A DNA stretch of 64,000 nucleotides from Paracoccaceae bacterium. Lineage in GTDB: Bacteria; Pseudomonadota; Alphaproteobacteria; Rhodobacterales; Rhodobacteraceae. The notes under the pieces were generated by a model. It was not told the origin of the DNA. It made no database searches and was given only the letters and a program-made list of their open reading frames with translations. Made by a program: the position numbers and the translations under genes. Position 1 is the stretch's first letter; each line of letters begins with the position of its first letter. The stretch covers positions 1 to 64,000 of the forward strand of contig JAPORQ010000022.1 of assembly GCA_026710155.1 (NCBI GenBank), written 5' to 3'. This document shows positions 7,362 to 15,163 of this stretch, one piece after another.

Positions 7362-8753
7362 CTATCCTGTTCCGAGGATTTTCCAGAGAGGGCCAAACAA
7401 CTCCTCTTCTTCCGGCTTGTCAGGTTCAATTGTGGTCACGAGATGAGTTACATTGATAAAATGCCTGTAGTTCAGATTTTCCGAAATTGTATTTCCGGCC
7501 CAGGTTCCTCCCCCCATCGAAAGGGTGAACGGCAAACTGTTGTCAAAACCACCTCCATTGCCAAAGGTATGGGCCTGATTGACCAAAACCCTTACGACAT
7601 CAGTGTTTTCGGCAACCTTGCTGGCATTCTCAGGATTGGTTGTGTGGATGCCCACCGAATGGCCCTTGCCCTTAACCTCCAGAATCTCTCTGGTTATCTC
7701 CAATGCATCTTCAAAATCCCTGGCTCGGTAAATGGTCAGTACAAGTGATAGTTTCTCATCGGCAAATCCTCCCTTGCCACCGACCGTCTCTTCCTCAACC
7801 ATGTAAAACTTGCTGTTTCTGGCTGCAGGTGGCAAATCAAAAACCTCGGCAGCAATGCGGGCATCCTTGGCAATTACCTTTCTGTTCAGTACGCCATTTA
7901 TCCATAATTTCTCTTCCACCTTCGTCTTCTCTGTGGGCGAGCACAACCATCCGCCTGCCCTAATCAGTGAATCAATCGCTTTCTCATAAACACTATCCAT
8001 AATTACCACGGCGTTTTCCGAGGAACAGGATGTTGCGTTATCGAAAATCTTGGACATGGTTATTTTTTTGGCGGCATCATCCAAATCGGCTGAATCATCA
8101 ATGATTGCCGGTACATTCCCTGCTCCAACACCAATGGATACTGTACCCGAACGCATGGCTCGTGACACATTGTTTTGTGAACCCGTTACAACTGCCAGAT
8201 CAACTTTTTCAATCAGCATTTGCGTTGCTTCCTTGTTCACCGGATGGGAAAGCACCTGGACAAGATCCTGTGGATAACTCAAACTCTTCAGTTCAGAACG
8301 CATGAACTCGACTGTTTTGGCGGAGGTGCCGTACCCTGCAGGGGAGGGGGCAATAATGACCGCATTACCTCCCTTGACAGCCATCATTGCCTTGTTGGCT
8401 GGTGTGGCTGAAGGATTTGTTGAAGGACATATGGCTCCCACAACACCCACGGGCTTGCCATATTTTACAATGCCTTTTTCCGGATTGCTCTCAATAATCC
8501 CAACCGTTTTTGCGCGAAGGAGATCCCTGAGGGTACCAAAGGTTTTACGGGTATTTTTCATAACTTTGGAATCAACATTTCCCAGGCCGGTATCTTGTAC
8601 AGCCATCTCGGCAAGGAGTCGGGCATGCTCCGGTTGGTAGATGGCCCAAGCCAAAGCCCTGACCGCGATGTCAACCTGGTCCTGATCCGCCTTTTGGAAA
8701 AGGTCCATTGCCTCTCTACCTCGGTTTATAAGGGCATCAATCTGTTCTTCCAA
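7362..8753 (-). CDS. CoA-acylating aldehyde dehydrogenase (sulfoacetaldehyde dehydrogenase-like)
   Basis: The 463-residue protein belongs to the acylating branch of the aldehyde dehydrogenase superfamily, like the dehydrogenase half of AdhE, EutE and SauS. Visible motifs are the nucleotide-binding VGAICPSTNPSATPANK and VVTGSQNNVSRAM, the glycine-rich SIGVGAGNVPAII, and the catalytic cysteine in FDNATSCSSENAVV. The C-terminal GGGTWAGNTISENLNYRHFIN resembles the acylating family. With the neighbouring CoA ligase it could turn an acid into its aldehyde by way of the acyl-CoA, as SauS does with sulfoacetyl-CoA. The start is a TTG at 8753 after AGGAAAAAG; no ATG is available in frame. No xsc-type gene is in the window to complete a sulfonate pathway. 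Confidence 0.82.
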   Translation of the reverse strand: MEEQIDALINRGREAMDLFQKADQDQVDIAVRALAWAIYQPEHARLLAEMAVQDTGLGNVDSKVMKNTRKTFGTLRDLLRAKTVGIIESNPEKGIVKYGKPVGVVGAICPSTNPSATPANKAMMAVKGGNAVIIAPSPAGYGTSAKTVEFMRSELKSLSYPQDLVQVLSHPVNKEATQMLIEKVDLAVVTGSQNNVSRAMRSGTVSIGVGAGNVPAIIDDSADLDDAAKKITMSKIFDNATSCSSENAVVIMDSVYEKAIDSLIRAGGWLCSPTEKTKVEEKLWINGVLNRKVIAKDARIAAEVFDLPPAARNSKFYMVEEETVGGKGGFADEKLSLVLTIYRARDFEDALEITREILEVKGKGHSVGIHTTNPENASKVAENTDVVRVLVNQAHTFGNGGGFDNSLPFTLSMGGGTWAGNTISENLNYRHFINVTHLVTTIEPDKPEEEELFGPLWKILGTG

Positions 8754-8782
8754 TTCTTTTTCCTGTCTATCAATGAAATTCG

Positions 8783-10318
8783 CTAATTATCCGTTCGCTT
8801 GATTGCCGATTGGGGACTGCGAGAAGTCTTGATTTCCGTCCAAATGGACGAGATTATGGCCAGACCCCCCAATGCAAGGAGTATTCCCGAGATGGGTCGG
8901 CTGAAAAAACCCAGAAAATCGTAGTTCATGAGTTGCATTGATTTGGAAAAGGCTGATTCACCCAAATTGCCCAGAATCAATCCGAGAATTATACCGGCTG
9001 GTGAATAACCGGTCGAGCGCATGAAATAGCCCAAAATTCCGGCAAAAAACATGATCCAGACATCAATCATCAGGTTTCGGAGGGCATAAGCACCAACGGT
9101 TGCAAGCAAAAGAATAATTGGTGCCAGATACCGGAAGGGTATTCGCAAGACATGAACCACTGTCTTGGTTTGAATCCAGCCAAGCATGACGATCAAAAGG
9201 TTGGCCCAGAACATGGCTGCAAAGGTGATCCAGACCAAATCATTTGAATTCTTGAAAATCAATGGTCCCGGTTCCATTCCATGGATTTGGAATATCCCCA
9301 AGATCATGGCTGTCAGGGCACCACCTGGCAAACCCAAGGCCAGAAGTGGTATCATGGCTGCACCGGTTGCTGCATTGTTGGCGGTTTCGGAAGCTACCAC
9401 ACCTTCCATTTCACCTTTGCCAAAATTAGCTTTGCGGGAAGACCATTTCTGTGCTTGGCTGTAGCCCAGAAAAGCGGCTAGTGTTGCCCCTATGCCCGGC
9501 AGTATCCCAGCGAAGAAACCGATGAAAATTGATCTTACCATGGTATAGCGGACTTTCCAGAACTCAACAATTGAGGGGAATTCCATGGAAGCTTTCATCC
9601 GTTGCCTCATACCCGAGGATATCGCCGTTGCCTGAACCAAAACCTCCGAAACCGCGAAGAACCCTAGTATCATAGGAATAAAATGCAATCCGGCGGATAG
9701 ATAATAGGATTTATACTCCCAATTTAAAATCGACCATTCGCTGAAGCGTGGAATACCCCCAACCGGATCAGTTCCTATGGTTGCAAGCAACAAACCGGCA
9801 AAAACGGAGAGCCACCCTTTCCAAAGATTGGCTGATCCAATGGAAGCGGAAACAGCCAGACCAAAAAAGATCAGGGCAAAAATTTCTTGTGATCCAAACG
9901 CCCTTATGGCCCAGTTGGCTATGGGACCTGTTGCCGACATCATTAACAATGCTGAACAAACCCCACCAATCGCCGAACAGCACACTGCAGCCCCAATGGC
10001 CTTGCCAGCCATCCCCTTGACGGTCATCGGATAACCGTCAAAACAGGTGGGTGCATTCTCCGGTGCCCCAGGAATATTGAACAGTATTGCCGTGATGGCT
10101 CCGCCAAATACCCCCGAGCAATAAATTACCGAGTAAAGCATAACCGCATGGGTGGGTTCCATGGAAATGGTGAAGGGAAGTATAACGGCCCCCAAGGTAA
10201 GCATGTTTACCCCGGGTATGGCACCAAAAAACATCCCTCCCAACAAACCCAGTACAAATATGAAAAGGGCTTCCAAGTCCCCGAAAAGCATCCAGGTTCC
10301 AATAATGAAATGTTCCAT
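8783..10318 (-). CDS. tctA: tripartite tricarboxylate transporter permease TctA
   Basis: Large membrane subunit (511 residues, about 12 helices) of a TTT-family secondary transporter. It shows the family's duplicated glycine-rich segments, FGAIPGVNMLTLGAVILPFT near the N-terminus and FFAGILPGIGATLAAFLGYS in the second half, followed by ALGLPGGALTAMILG. TTT systems import di- and tricarboxylates, aromatic acids and some sulfonates, driven by an ion gradient and dependent on a TctC binding protein. It lies 5 bases from tctB and 29 bases from the aldehyde dehydrogenase gene, so one transcript is likely. Confidence 0.93.
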   Translation of the reverse strand: MEHFIIGTWMLFGDLEALFIFVLGLLGGMFFGAIPGVNMLTLGAVILPFTISMEPTHAVMLYSVIYCSGVFGGAITAILFNIPGAPENAPTCFDGYPMTVKGMAGKAIGAAVCCSAIGGVCSALLMMSATGPIANWAIRAFGSQEIFALIFFGLAVSASIGSANLWKGWLSVFAGLLLATIGTDPVGGIPRFSEWSILNWEYKSYYLSAGLHFIPMILGFFAVSEVLVQATAISSGMRQRMKASMEFPSIVEFWKVRYTMVRSIFIGFFAGILPGIGATLAAFLGYSQAQKWSSRKANFGKGEMEGVVASETANNAATGAAMIPLLALGLPGGALTAMILGIFQIHGMEPGPLIFKNSNDLVWITFAAMFWANLLIVMLGWIQTKTVVHVLRIPFRYLAPIILLLATVGAYALRNLMIDVWIMFFAGILGYFMRSTGYSPAGIILGLILGNLGESAFSKSMQLMNYDFLGFFSRPISGILLALGGLAIISSIWTEIKTSRSPQSAIKRTDN

Positions 10319-10323
10319 GACCC

Positions 10324-10893
10324 TTACATCCCTATCCTGGAAACAACGATAATCCAGTTGTTGAAATCATAAAAGAAATCCCATCTCCCAACAGGAAGGG
10401 CGACATAAAAAAAACGGGTAAACACAACCAGAAGCAACAGGTAGGCAACTGCCGTAATCCCCAGCAAGGCCTTGATTGATCTGACCTTGAGCAACAACAT
10501 CAGGGAGATAATGAAAATCGGAGTGATAAAATAGATCCCCATTCTTGGAGCAAAATAAAGATAAACAAAGGGAAGCAGAAAAATTGCTATGTTTGTTAAT
10601 CTGGTTTCCCTGCTTGTATTGAATTCTGCCTTTTCTCCTGTATCGGCCTCCTCATTTGAATCATCAATATCCACTCCTGCACCGAGGCGCCAGAGCTGGA
10701 AGAAAAATTGTAGTGTAGCACCTACTCCCAGAGCCAGTGTAATGGTAATTGGCCAACCATCGGCATCAAATTTATAAGCCGCTATCTCCTGACTGAAATT
10801 ATCAACCTGCGAGAGGGCTATCAATACCAATATCATCCACATGAGCCATTCGGCTGTAGGTTTGAAATAAACATTCCTCTTGGGGAAGGACAT
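10324..10893 (-). CDS. tctB: tripartite tricarboxylate transporter small permease TctB
   Basis: A 189-residue protein with four hydrophobic segments (WLMWMILVLIAL, an ITLALGVGATLQFFFQ helix, FLLPFVYLYFAPRMG, and LLGITAVAYLLLLVVF), the usual TctB layout. The central charged loop (DDSNEEADTGEKAEFN) is cytoplasmic or periplasmic and poorly conserved. TctB proteins are recognised mainly by position and topology, and here the gene sits between tctC and tctA. A strong hairpin separates it from tctC. Confidence 0.88.
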   Translation of the reverse strand: MSFPKRNVYFKPTAEWLMWMILVLIALSQVDNFSQEIAAYKFDADGWPITITLALGVGATLQFFFQLWRLGAGVDIDDSNEEADTGEKAEFNTSRETRLTNIAIFLLPFVYLYFAPRMGIYFITPIFIISLMLLLKVRSIKALLGITAVAYLLLLVVFTRFFYVALPVGRWDFFYDFNNWIIVVSRIGM

Positions 10894-10931
10894 TATATCT
10901 TAATCTATTCTTGGTTTGGGCAACCTAAGGA

Positions 10932-10958
10932 TAAGGGAGGGTGAAATCACCCCCCTTA
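10932..10958 (-). terminator. hairpin between tctC and tctB
   Basis: TAAGGG-A-GGGTGA (10932-10944) pairs with TCACCCCCCTTA (10947-10958): 12 base pairs with one bulged A. It begins 15 bases after the tctC stop and has no U-run, so it looks more like an mRNA-stabilising or partial attenuating structure than a full terminator. It would allow more binding protein than permease from one transcript. Similar hairpins follow the other two binding-protein genes in the window. Confidence 0.7.
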
Positions 10959-10972
10959 CACAGCCTATTTGC

Positions 10973-11974
10973 TTAATTTCCAATACCAAGTATCTTGTAC
11001 ATTTCCTGGTAAGTCTTGACAGCATCATTTATGAGTGCAATACTGCCTTCAGTATCCCTGAAACTGTCAATGAGGTGCATATACTTGCTGCGGTTGAATT
11101 CCTGATAGTCATCAGTATTGAATCCCGCGGCACAGGCATCCGAAAGAAATGCTACGATCTCATCAGGTACACCATTCTTGACATAAAATCCACGGAACCT
11201 TGTCAGGGCCTCGAAATCAGCACCAACTTCCTGGTGGGTAGGTACATCGGCAAAAACTGAAGGTCTTTCACCAAAGATGGTCAGGATGGGTTTCATTTCC
11301 CCGGAATCGAGGAAACTTCGGACATCACCCGGTTGTTCAAAAAGAACATCAACATGACCGCCAATCAAGGCACCATAACGTTCGGCTGGTTTATCATAGG
11401 CAATCTGGTTTATCTCTATTCCCAATGCTGACTGGAGCTGGTCCATGACAACAAGTTCCATGGAACCAATCTTGCCGAGGTTGGCCATGGAAACCGCCCC
11501 TGGATTGGCTTTAGCGTGGGCTTCGAAACTTGCCCAATCGGTAAACCTGTCCTCATCTCCCCTAATGTATATCTGACTGAAGGTGATTTGGGTCATGCAC
11601 AGTGGAATCCAATCGACGGCTGGATTCTCCGAAATATCACCTGCCGCATAGGCTGAAATGGCATTGTCGATATGTTCAAGTACGGTATATCCATCAGCTG
11701 GTGCAAGCATAAAATCCGGTATGGCAGACGTTCCGCCACCCCCTGGTTTGTTAACAACCTGGAAATCCAATCCTGCTACCTCACCCATGGCCTTGGCCAT
11801 GGCTCTGGCTAATTGATCTGAACCACCACCCGATCCAAATGGAACAATCATCGTCAGAGGTCTTTTACCAAAACCATCTGGGGGTGTGACCATTGTATCA
11901 GCATTGGAGACAAAACTCCCCATGAGAAATATACACATACAATAGGCCGCAATCTGTTTAATTTTCATTTTCAT
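10973..11974 (-). CDS. tctC: TctC-family solute-binding protein
   Basis: Periplasmic binding protein of the TTT transporter (Bug family). The 333 residues begin with a signal peptide (IKQIAAYCMCIFLMGSFVSNADT) and then show the family start LTMIVPFGSGGGSDQLARAMA and the ligand loop VNKPGGGGTSAIPDFM. DGYTVLEHID and the AYDKPAERYGALIGGHVD region are also typical. GGGAGAATG precedes the start. It is the first gene of the transporter-catabolic operon. Such proteins bind carboxylates through conserved water-mediated contacts; the exact ligand is not predictable here. Confidence 0.92.
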   Translation of the reverse strand: MKMKIKQIAAYCMCIFLMGSFVSNADTMVTPPDGFGKRPLTMIVPFGSGGGSDQLARAMAKAMGEVAGLDFQVVNKPGGGGTSAIPDFMLAPADGYTVLEHIDNAISAYAAGDISENPAVDWIPLCMTQITFSQIYIRGDEDRFTDWASFEAHAKANPGAVSMANLGKIGSMELVVMDQLQSALGIEINQIAYDKPAERYGALIGGHVDVLFEQPGDVRSFLDSGEMKPILTIFGERPSVFADVPTHQEVGADFEALTRFRGFYVKNGVPDEIVAFLSDACAAGFNTDDYQEFNRSKYMHLIDSFRDTEGSIALINDAVKTYQEMYKILGIGN

Positions 11975-12158
11975 TCTCCCAAATTTAATTTTTGGGGATT
12001 ATATACATGTTTCCCCATTTTTTCAACCGGCCTCTTGACACCGGGGAGCGATACCTGTAATCGGCACTGTCAGTGTCCGGCCTTCTGCGTCTGCCAATCC
12101 GTGGTGGGTCGGTTTGAAATAATGCCGCGATGGCAGCGGCCAGCACAAGGAGAGACCC

Positions 12159-12834
12159 ATGAAAACAATCATCAAATACCCCCCCCCAATTTTTTATTGA
12201 ATCAACAATCCTTTTACTGCTTGCGGTGCTGGCCGGGCCGGCATGGGCGCAGACAAGCGTGACCAGCAGCGGGCGGGAAGGCCCGACGGCCTGCGTCGGC
12301 TCCGCTGAGATCGATGCCGCGAACATGCCCATCACGGCCCTGTCCACATCCAGCGTGACCGTCACGGTCCCGGAAGTCACATGGAGCCAGGTGCTCGCAC
12401 CGCTCGGCGACGGGCAGGCGCCCGTCAATGCTGTTGTTTACGCCGAGGTCATCAACGCCCAGACAGGTGTCAGGGCAGGAAGCTTGGATCTGCTTGGAAT
12501 CATAAGCAGTACATCGCCGACCTATGCCGGCGGTAGCCAAGCCCTCTCCGGTTTGGCGGCAAGGTCCCTCTATCACGTAGAGATATATGCGTCTCCGGCA
12601 GGAAGGCCCGTCCAGTATTTGGCCCGGCGCTGCTTCATGACGGGTGGCAGCTACACGATGGCCGTCAATCCCGCGTCCGGCCAGACGAGCGGCTGCTTCT
12701 CGATCAGTCCCCGGACCATCCAGGATGTCAGGAACTGCTTGTGTGGTCGAGGAAACAACAGCCCAAGGGTTTTGGGATTGTTCACCGATGAAACCCAGAA
12801 CCAGGCCTTGCGCGATTCCCTGGGCTGCCGGTGA
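12159..12834 (+). CDS. second secreted cysteine-rich FN3-like protein, out of frame at a C9 tract (phase-variable candidate)
   Basis: AAGGAG, 6 bases, then ATG at 12159 starts MKTIIKYPPP and runs into a stop, because the poly-C run has nine C. With eight C the frame joins the long one and gives a 224-residue protein with a signal peptide (YPPQFFIESTILLLAVLAG, cleavage near PAWAQ). The mature part has an FN3-like stretch (ITALSTSSVTVTV ... LSGLAARSLYHVEIYA) and a cysteine-rich tail (RRCF, SGCF, NCLCG, LGCR). The architecture, the signal-peptide wording (TxLLL ... PxWAQ) and the YPP/poly-C block match the gene at 495-1155. The gene is far richer in GC than its neighbours, a sign of separate origin. 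A GTG inside the signal peptide could start a truncated product, probably not exported. Confidence 0.75.
12179..12187 (+). repeat. C9 homopolymer inside the signal-peptide codons
   Basis: Nine consecutive C, beginning 20 bases after the A of the ATG at 12159, in the codons TAC-CCC-CCC. Eight C puts the ATG in frame with the secreted protein; nine does not. The location and state match the tract at 1130-1138, where the sequence around the tract otherwise differs, so selection for the tract itself is likely. Confidence 0.85.
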
Positions 12835-13181
12835 CGGACAGTATCAATCAGGCGCGCACGGGGCGGTCACGGAATCCGCCGGCATGTCCCCTTTGGCTGG
12901 CCCGGAAACCCGCTGGCCGATTCCCCGGGCGGACACGGCAGGGCCTGATGCGCATTCACTGTGCAGTGATGGCTGGAACCCGGCCGGCCTGAAAGGGGAG
13001 CCGGTGGCAATGGCTTTTACCCTGCCGGAAGGTGGACGGGGAACTTTCAAGCCGACCCACCATCAGGAATCGCATGGGGTTTCAATCCCGGGCAAACAAC
13101 CGTGTGTCAACCATAAAAGGGACTGAAATCCGCACAGGATTTTTGTTGGTACAAAGACATTCTGATTATTGCCTTGTCTTT
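12835..13181. other. GC-rich stretch without a recognised gene
   Basis: The first 290 bases stay GC-rich like the secreted-protein gene, then composition drops near 13130. One plus-strand frame is open to 13126 and reads like possible protein (DAHSLCSDGWNPAGLKGEP, then TLPEGGRGTFKPTHH). It has no start of its own because it begins in another frame of the upstream gene. It may be a decayed downstream gene. From 13130 to 13181 the sequence is AT-rich and shows nothing clear. Confidence 0.4.
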
Positions 13182-14018
13182 CTAGTGAGAGTTCCTTGTT
13201 CTCAGTTGAAAATTGGTTGGATAATATTTGTTTTTGGGGGACAGGGTAAATATCTCGACCCCGTTGGATGTTACCCCTACTGCATGTTCAAATTGGGCAG
13301 AAAGAGATCTGTCACGGGTAACTGCAGTCCAACCATCGGGAAGGAGTCTTGTCCCTGATCGGCCCAGATTGATCATCGGTTCCACCGTGAAAAACATTCC
13401 CTCCTCAAAAACTTGCCCCGTTCCTGGTCGGCCAAAATGGAGAACATTTGGCTCTGCATGAAATGACCTACCAATACCATGACCACAAAAATCCCTCACC
13501 ACCGACATGCGATGCCTATGGGCGTATTGCTGGATTGTCCATCCCAAATCACCAAAGGTTTTGCCTGGCCGTATTGAGTCCAGGCCAATCATCAAGGCAT
13601 CATGGGCAACCTGGATCAAACGGAGTGCCCTTATACTTGGCTTGCCGGCTATATACATCCTTGAGCTGTCCCCAAACCAGCCATCCTTGATAATGGTAAC
13701 ATCAATATTCAGAATGTCGCCTGACACCAGGGATTTTTTGCCAGGTATACCGTGACATACCACATGGTTGACAGATATACATGAAGCATGTTGATATCCC
13801 CGATATTCCATTGTGGCTGATTCAACACCGTATTCCTCGATCTTGTCAATGATGAAATGTTCCAGATCCATGGTCCTTACTCCGGGTTCGACCTGGTCGC
13901 ATAAATCATCCAGTATTGTGGCTGCGACCTGCCCTGCCTTGGCCATGTCTGCAAAATCCTGCTTCTCGTGCAGTACAATGCTGTCCTTGTTCAACTTTTT
14001 CCTGCCAAAAAATTGCAT
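13182..14018 (-). CDS. map: methionine aminopeptidase type I
   Basis: Removes the initiator methionine from new proteins, in the cytoplasm, with two metal ions. All five metal ligands are visible in the pita-bread fold: D in ILNIDVT, D in WFGDSSRM, H in CGHGIGRSFH, E in FTVEPM and E in AQFEHAV. The HxS-type loop HASCISVNHVVCHGIPG is canonical. I prefer ATG 14018 (MQFFGRKKLNKD); a TTG at 14033 would add five residues. The N-terminal 25 residues extend beyond the minimal enzyme. It follows the ABC operon in the same direction with a 92-base gap and may have its own promoter. Confidence 0.93.
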   Translation of the reverse strand: MQFFGRKKLNKDSIVLHEKQDFADMAKAGQVAATILDDLCDQVEPGVRTMDLEHFIIDKIEEYGVESATMEYRGYQHASCISVNHVVCHGIPGKKSLVSGDILNIDVTIIKDGWFGDSSRMYIAGKPSIRALRLIQVAHDALMIGLDSIRPGKTFGDLGWTIQQYAHRHRMSVVRDFCGHGIGRSFHAEPNVLHFGRPGTGQVFEEGMFFTVEPMINLGRSGTRLLPDGWTAVTRDRSLSAQFEHAVGVTSNGVEIFTLSPKNKYYPTNFQLRTRNSH

Positions 14019-14110
14019 CAGGTCATTTCCCAATTCGAATCAATAACAATGGGCCAATGCCCAAAAAGTAACAATGTAGGATTATACCAGTTGATTATGA
14101 GGGTTCGGTT

Positions 14111-15163
14111 TTACTGCTTGACGCGTAAACCGGCTTCATCAAAGAAATGCAATTTGTCTTTCTGGAAAGCTAAACTGCAAATCTCGTTAATTTTAAGGGA
14201 AACACCTCCGGGCACTCTCACCGTGAGAGTACCACTATCACCACAATCAAATACAACGAATGTATCGGCACCCAAAAATTCAATCAAATCCACCAATCCA
14301 TCACAGTTCCCTTCACCTGGCTTGCCAATGCTGATGTGTTCGGGTCTTATTCCCAAACTTTTGGCTGCTCTGGCACCGGTAAACGCACCACTGTAACCAT
14401 TGGGCAAGGTATAAGTGTCTGCATTGGTTGAGCAGTCCAGAAGATTCATTTTCGGACTGCCAATAAACTGGGCAACAAAAATATTTTCCGGCTCCTCATA
14501 CAAATCCTTTGGTTTTCCGACCTGGGCAATTTGACCCAACTCCAGAACCACAATCCGGTCGGCAAGCGTCATCGCTTCAACCTGGTCATGTGTTACATAA
14601 ATCATCGTTCGGGACAGGTTGCGATGAAGCTTGGCAATTTCATAGCGCATTTCAACCCGCAAGGCGGCATCCAGATTGGACAAGGGTTCATCAAACAGAA
14701 ATGCCGTGGGGTCACGAACAATTGATCGGCCAATGGCCACACGCTGCCGCTGACCGCCCGAAAGGTCCTTGGGACGTCTTTCATAGAAATCGGATAGTTT
14801 CAGAATTTTTGCTGCTTTAGAAACCTTTTCATCAATTTCCTCCTTGGGGTGACCTGCTGTCTTGAGTGCAAATCCCATATTGTCCTTGACCGACATGTGG
14901 GGATAGAGGGCATAGGACTGGAAAACCATGGACAACCCTCTTTTTGAAGGGGGGTGGTCGGTGACATTTTCACCATCAATCAGGATAGCCCCCCTTGAGG
15001 TATCCTCCAATCCCCCGATCATTCTCAGCAAGGTTGATTTGCCGCATCCGGAAGGCCCCACGAAAACAATGAACTCACCCTCGTCTATGTTGAGATCAAT
15101 TCCCTTGATGACCTGTATTTCGCCGAACCATTTTTCGGCTTTCTTTAATTCTATCGCACCCAT
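14111..15163 (-). CDS. ABC transporter ATP-binding protein (MalK/UgpC type)
   Basis: Energises the importer encoded upstream. Motifs in order: Walker A GPSGCGKST (about residue 38), Q-loop VFQSYALYPHMS, signature LSGGQRQRVAIG, Walker B AFLFDEPLSNLD, switch histidine YVTHDQ. A C-terminal regulatory/TOBE domain follows (GIRPEHISIG) and ends near residue 350. Start ATG 15163 overlaps the stop of the hydrolase gene (TGATG), which fixes the start and implies coupling; a longer reading would run into the hydrolase gene. It is the last gene of the five-gene importer operon. Confidence 0.92.
   Translation of the reverse strand: MGAIELKKAEKWFGEIQVIKGIDLNIDEGEFIVFVGPSGCGKSTLLRMIGGLEDTSRGAILIDGENVTDHPPSKRGLSMVFQSYALYPHMSVKDNMGFALKTAGHPKEEIDEKVSKAAKILKLSDFYERRPKDLSGGQRQRVAIGRSIVRDPTAFLFDEPLSNLDAALRVEMRYEIAKLHRNLSRTMIYVTHDQVEAMTLADRIVVLELGQIAQVGKPKDLYEEPENIFVAQFIGSPKMNLLDCSTNADTYTLPNGYSGAFTGARAAKSLGIRPEHISIGKPGEGNCDGLVDLIEFLGADTFVVFDCGDSGTLTVRVPGGVSLKINEICSLAFQKDKLHFFDEAGLRVKQ

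Noticed and set aside
11985-12576. Long minus-strand frames across the second phase-variable gene
   Set aside because: They are antisense shadows of the GC-rich plus-strand gene, which has signal peptide, ribosome site and a homologue.
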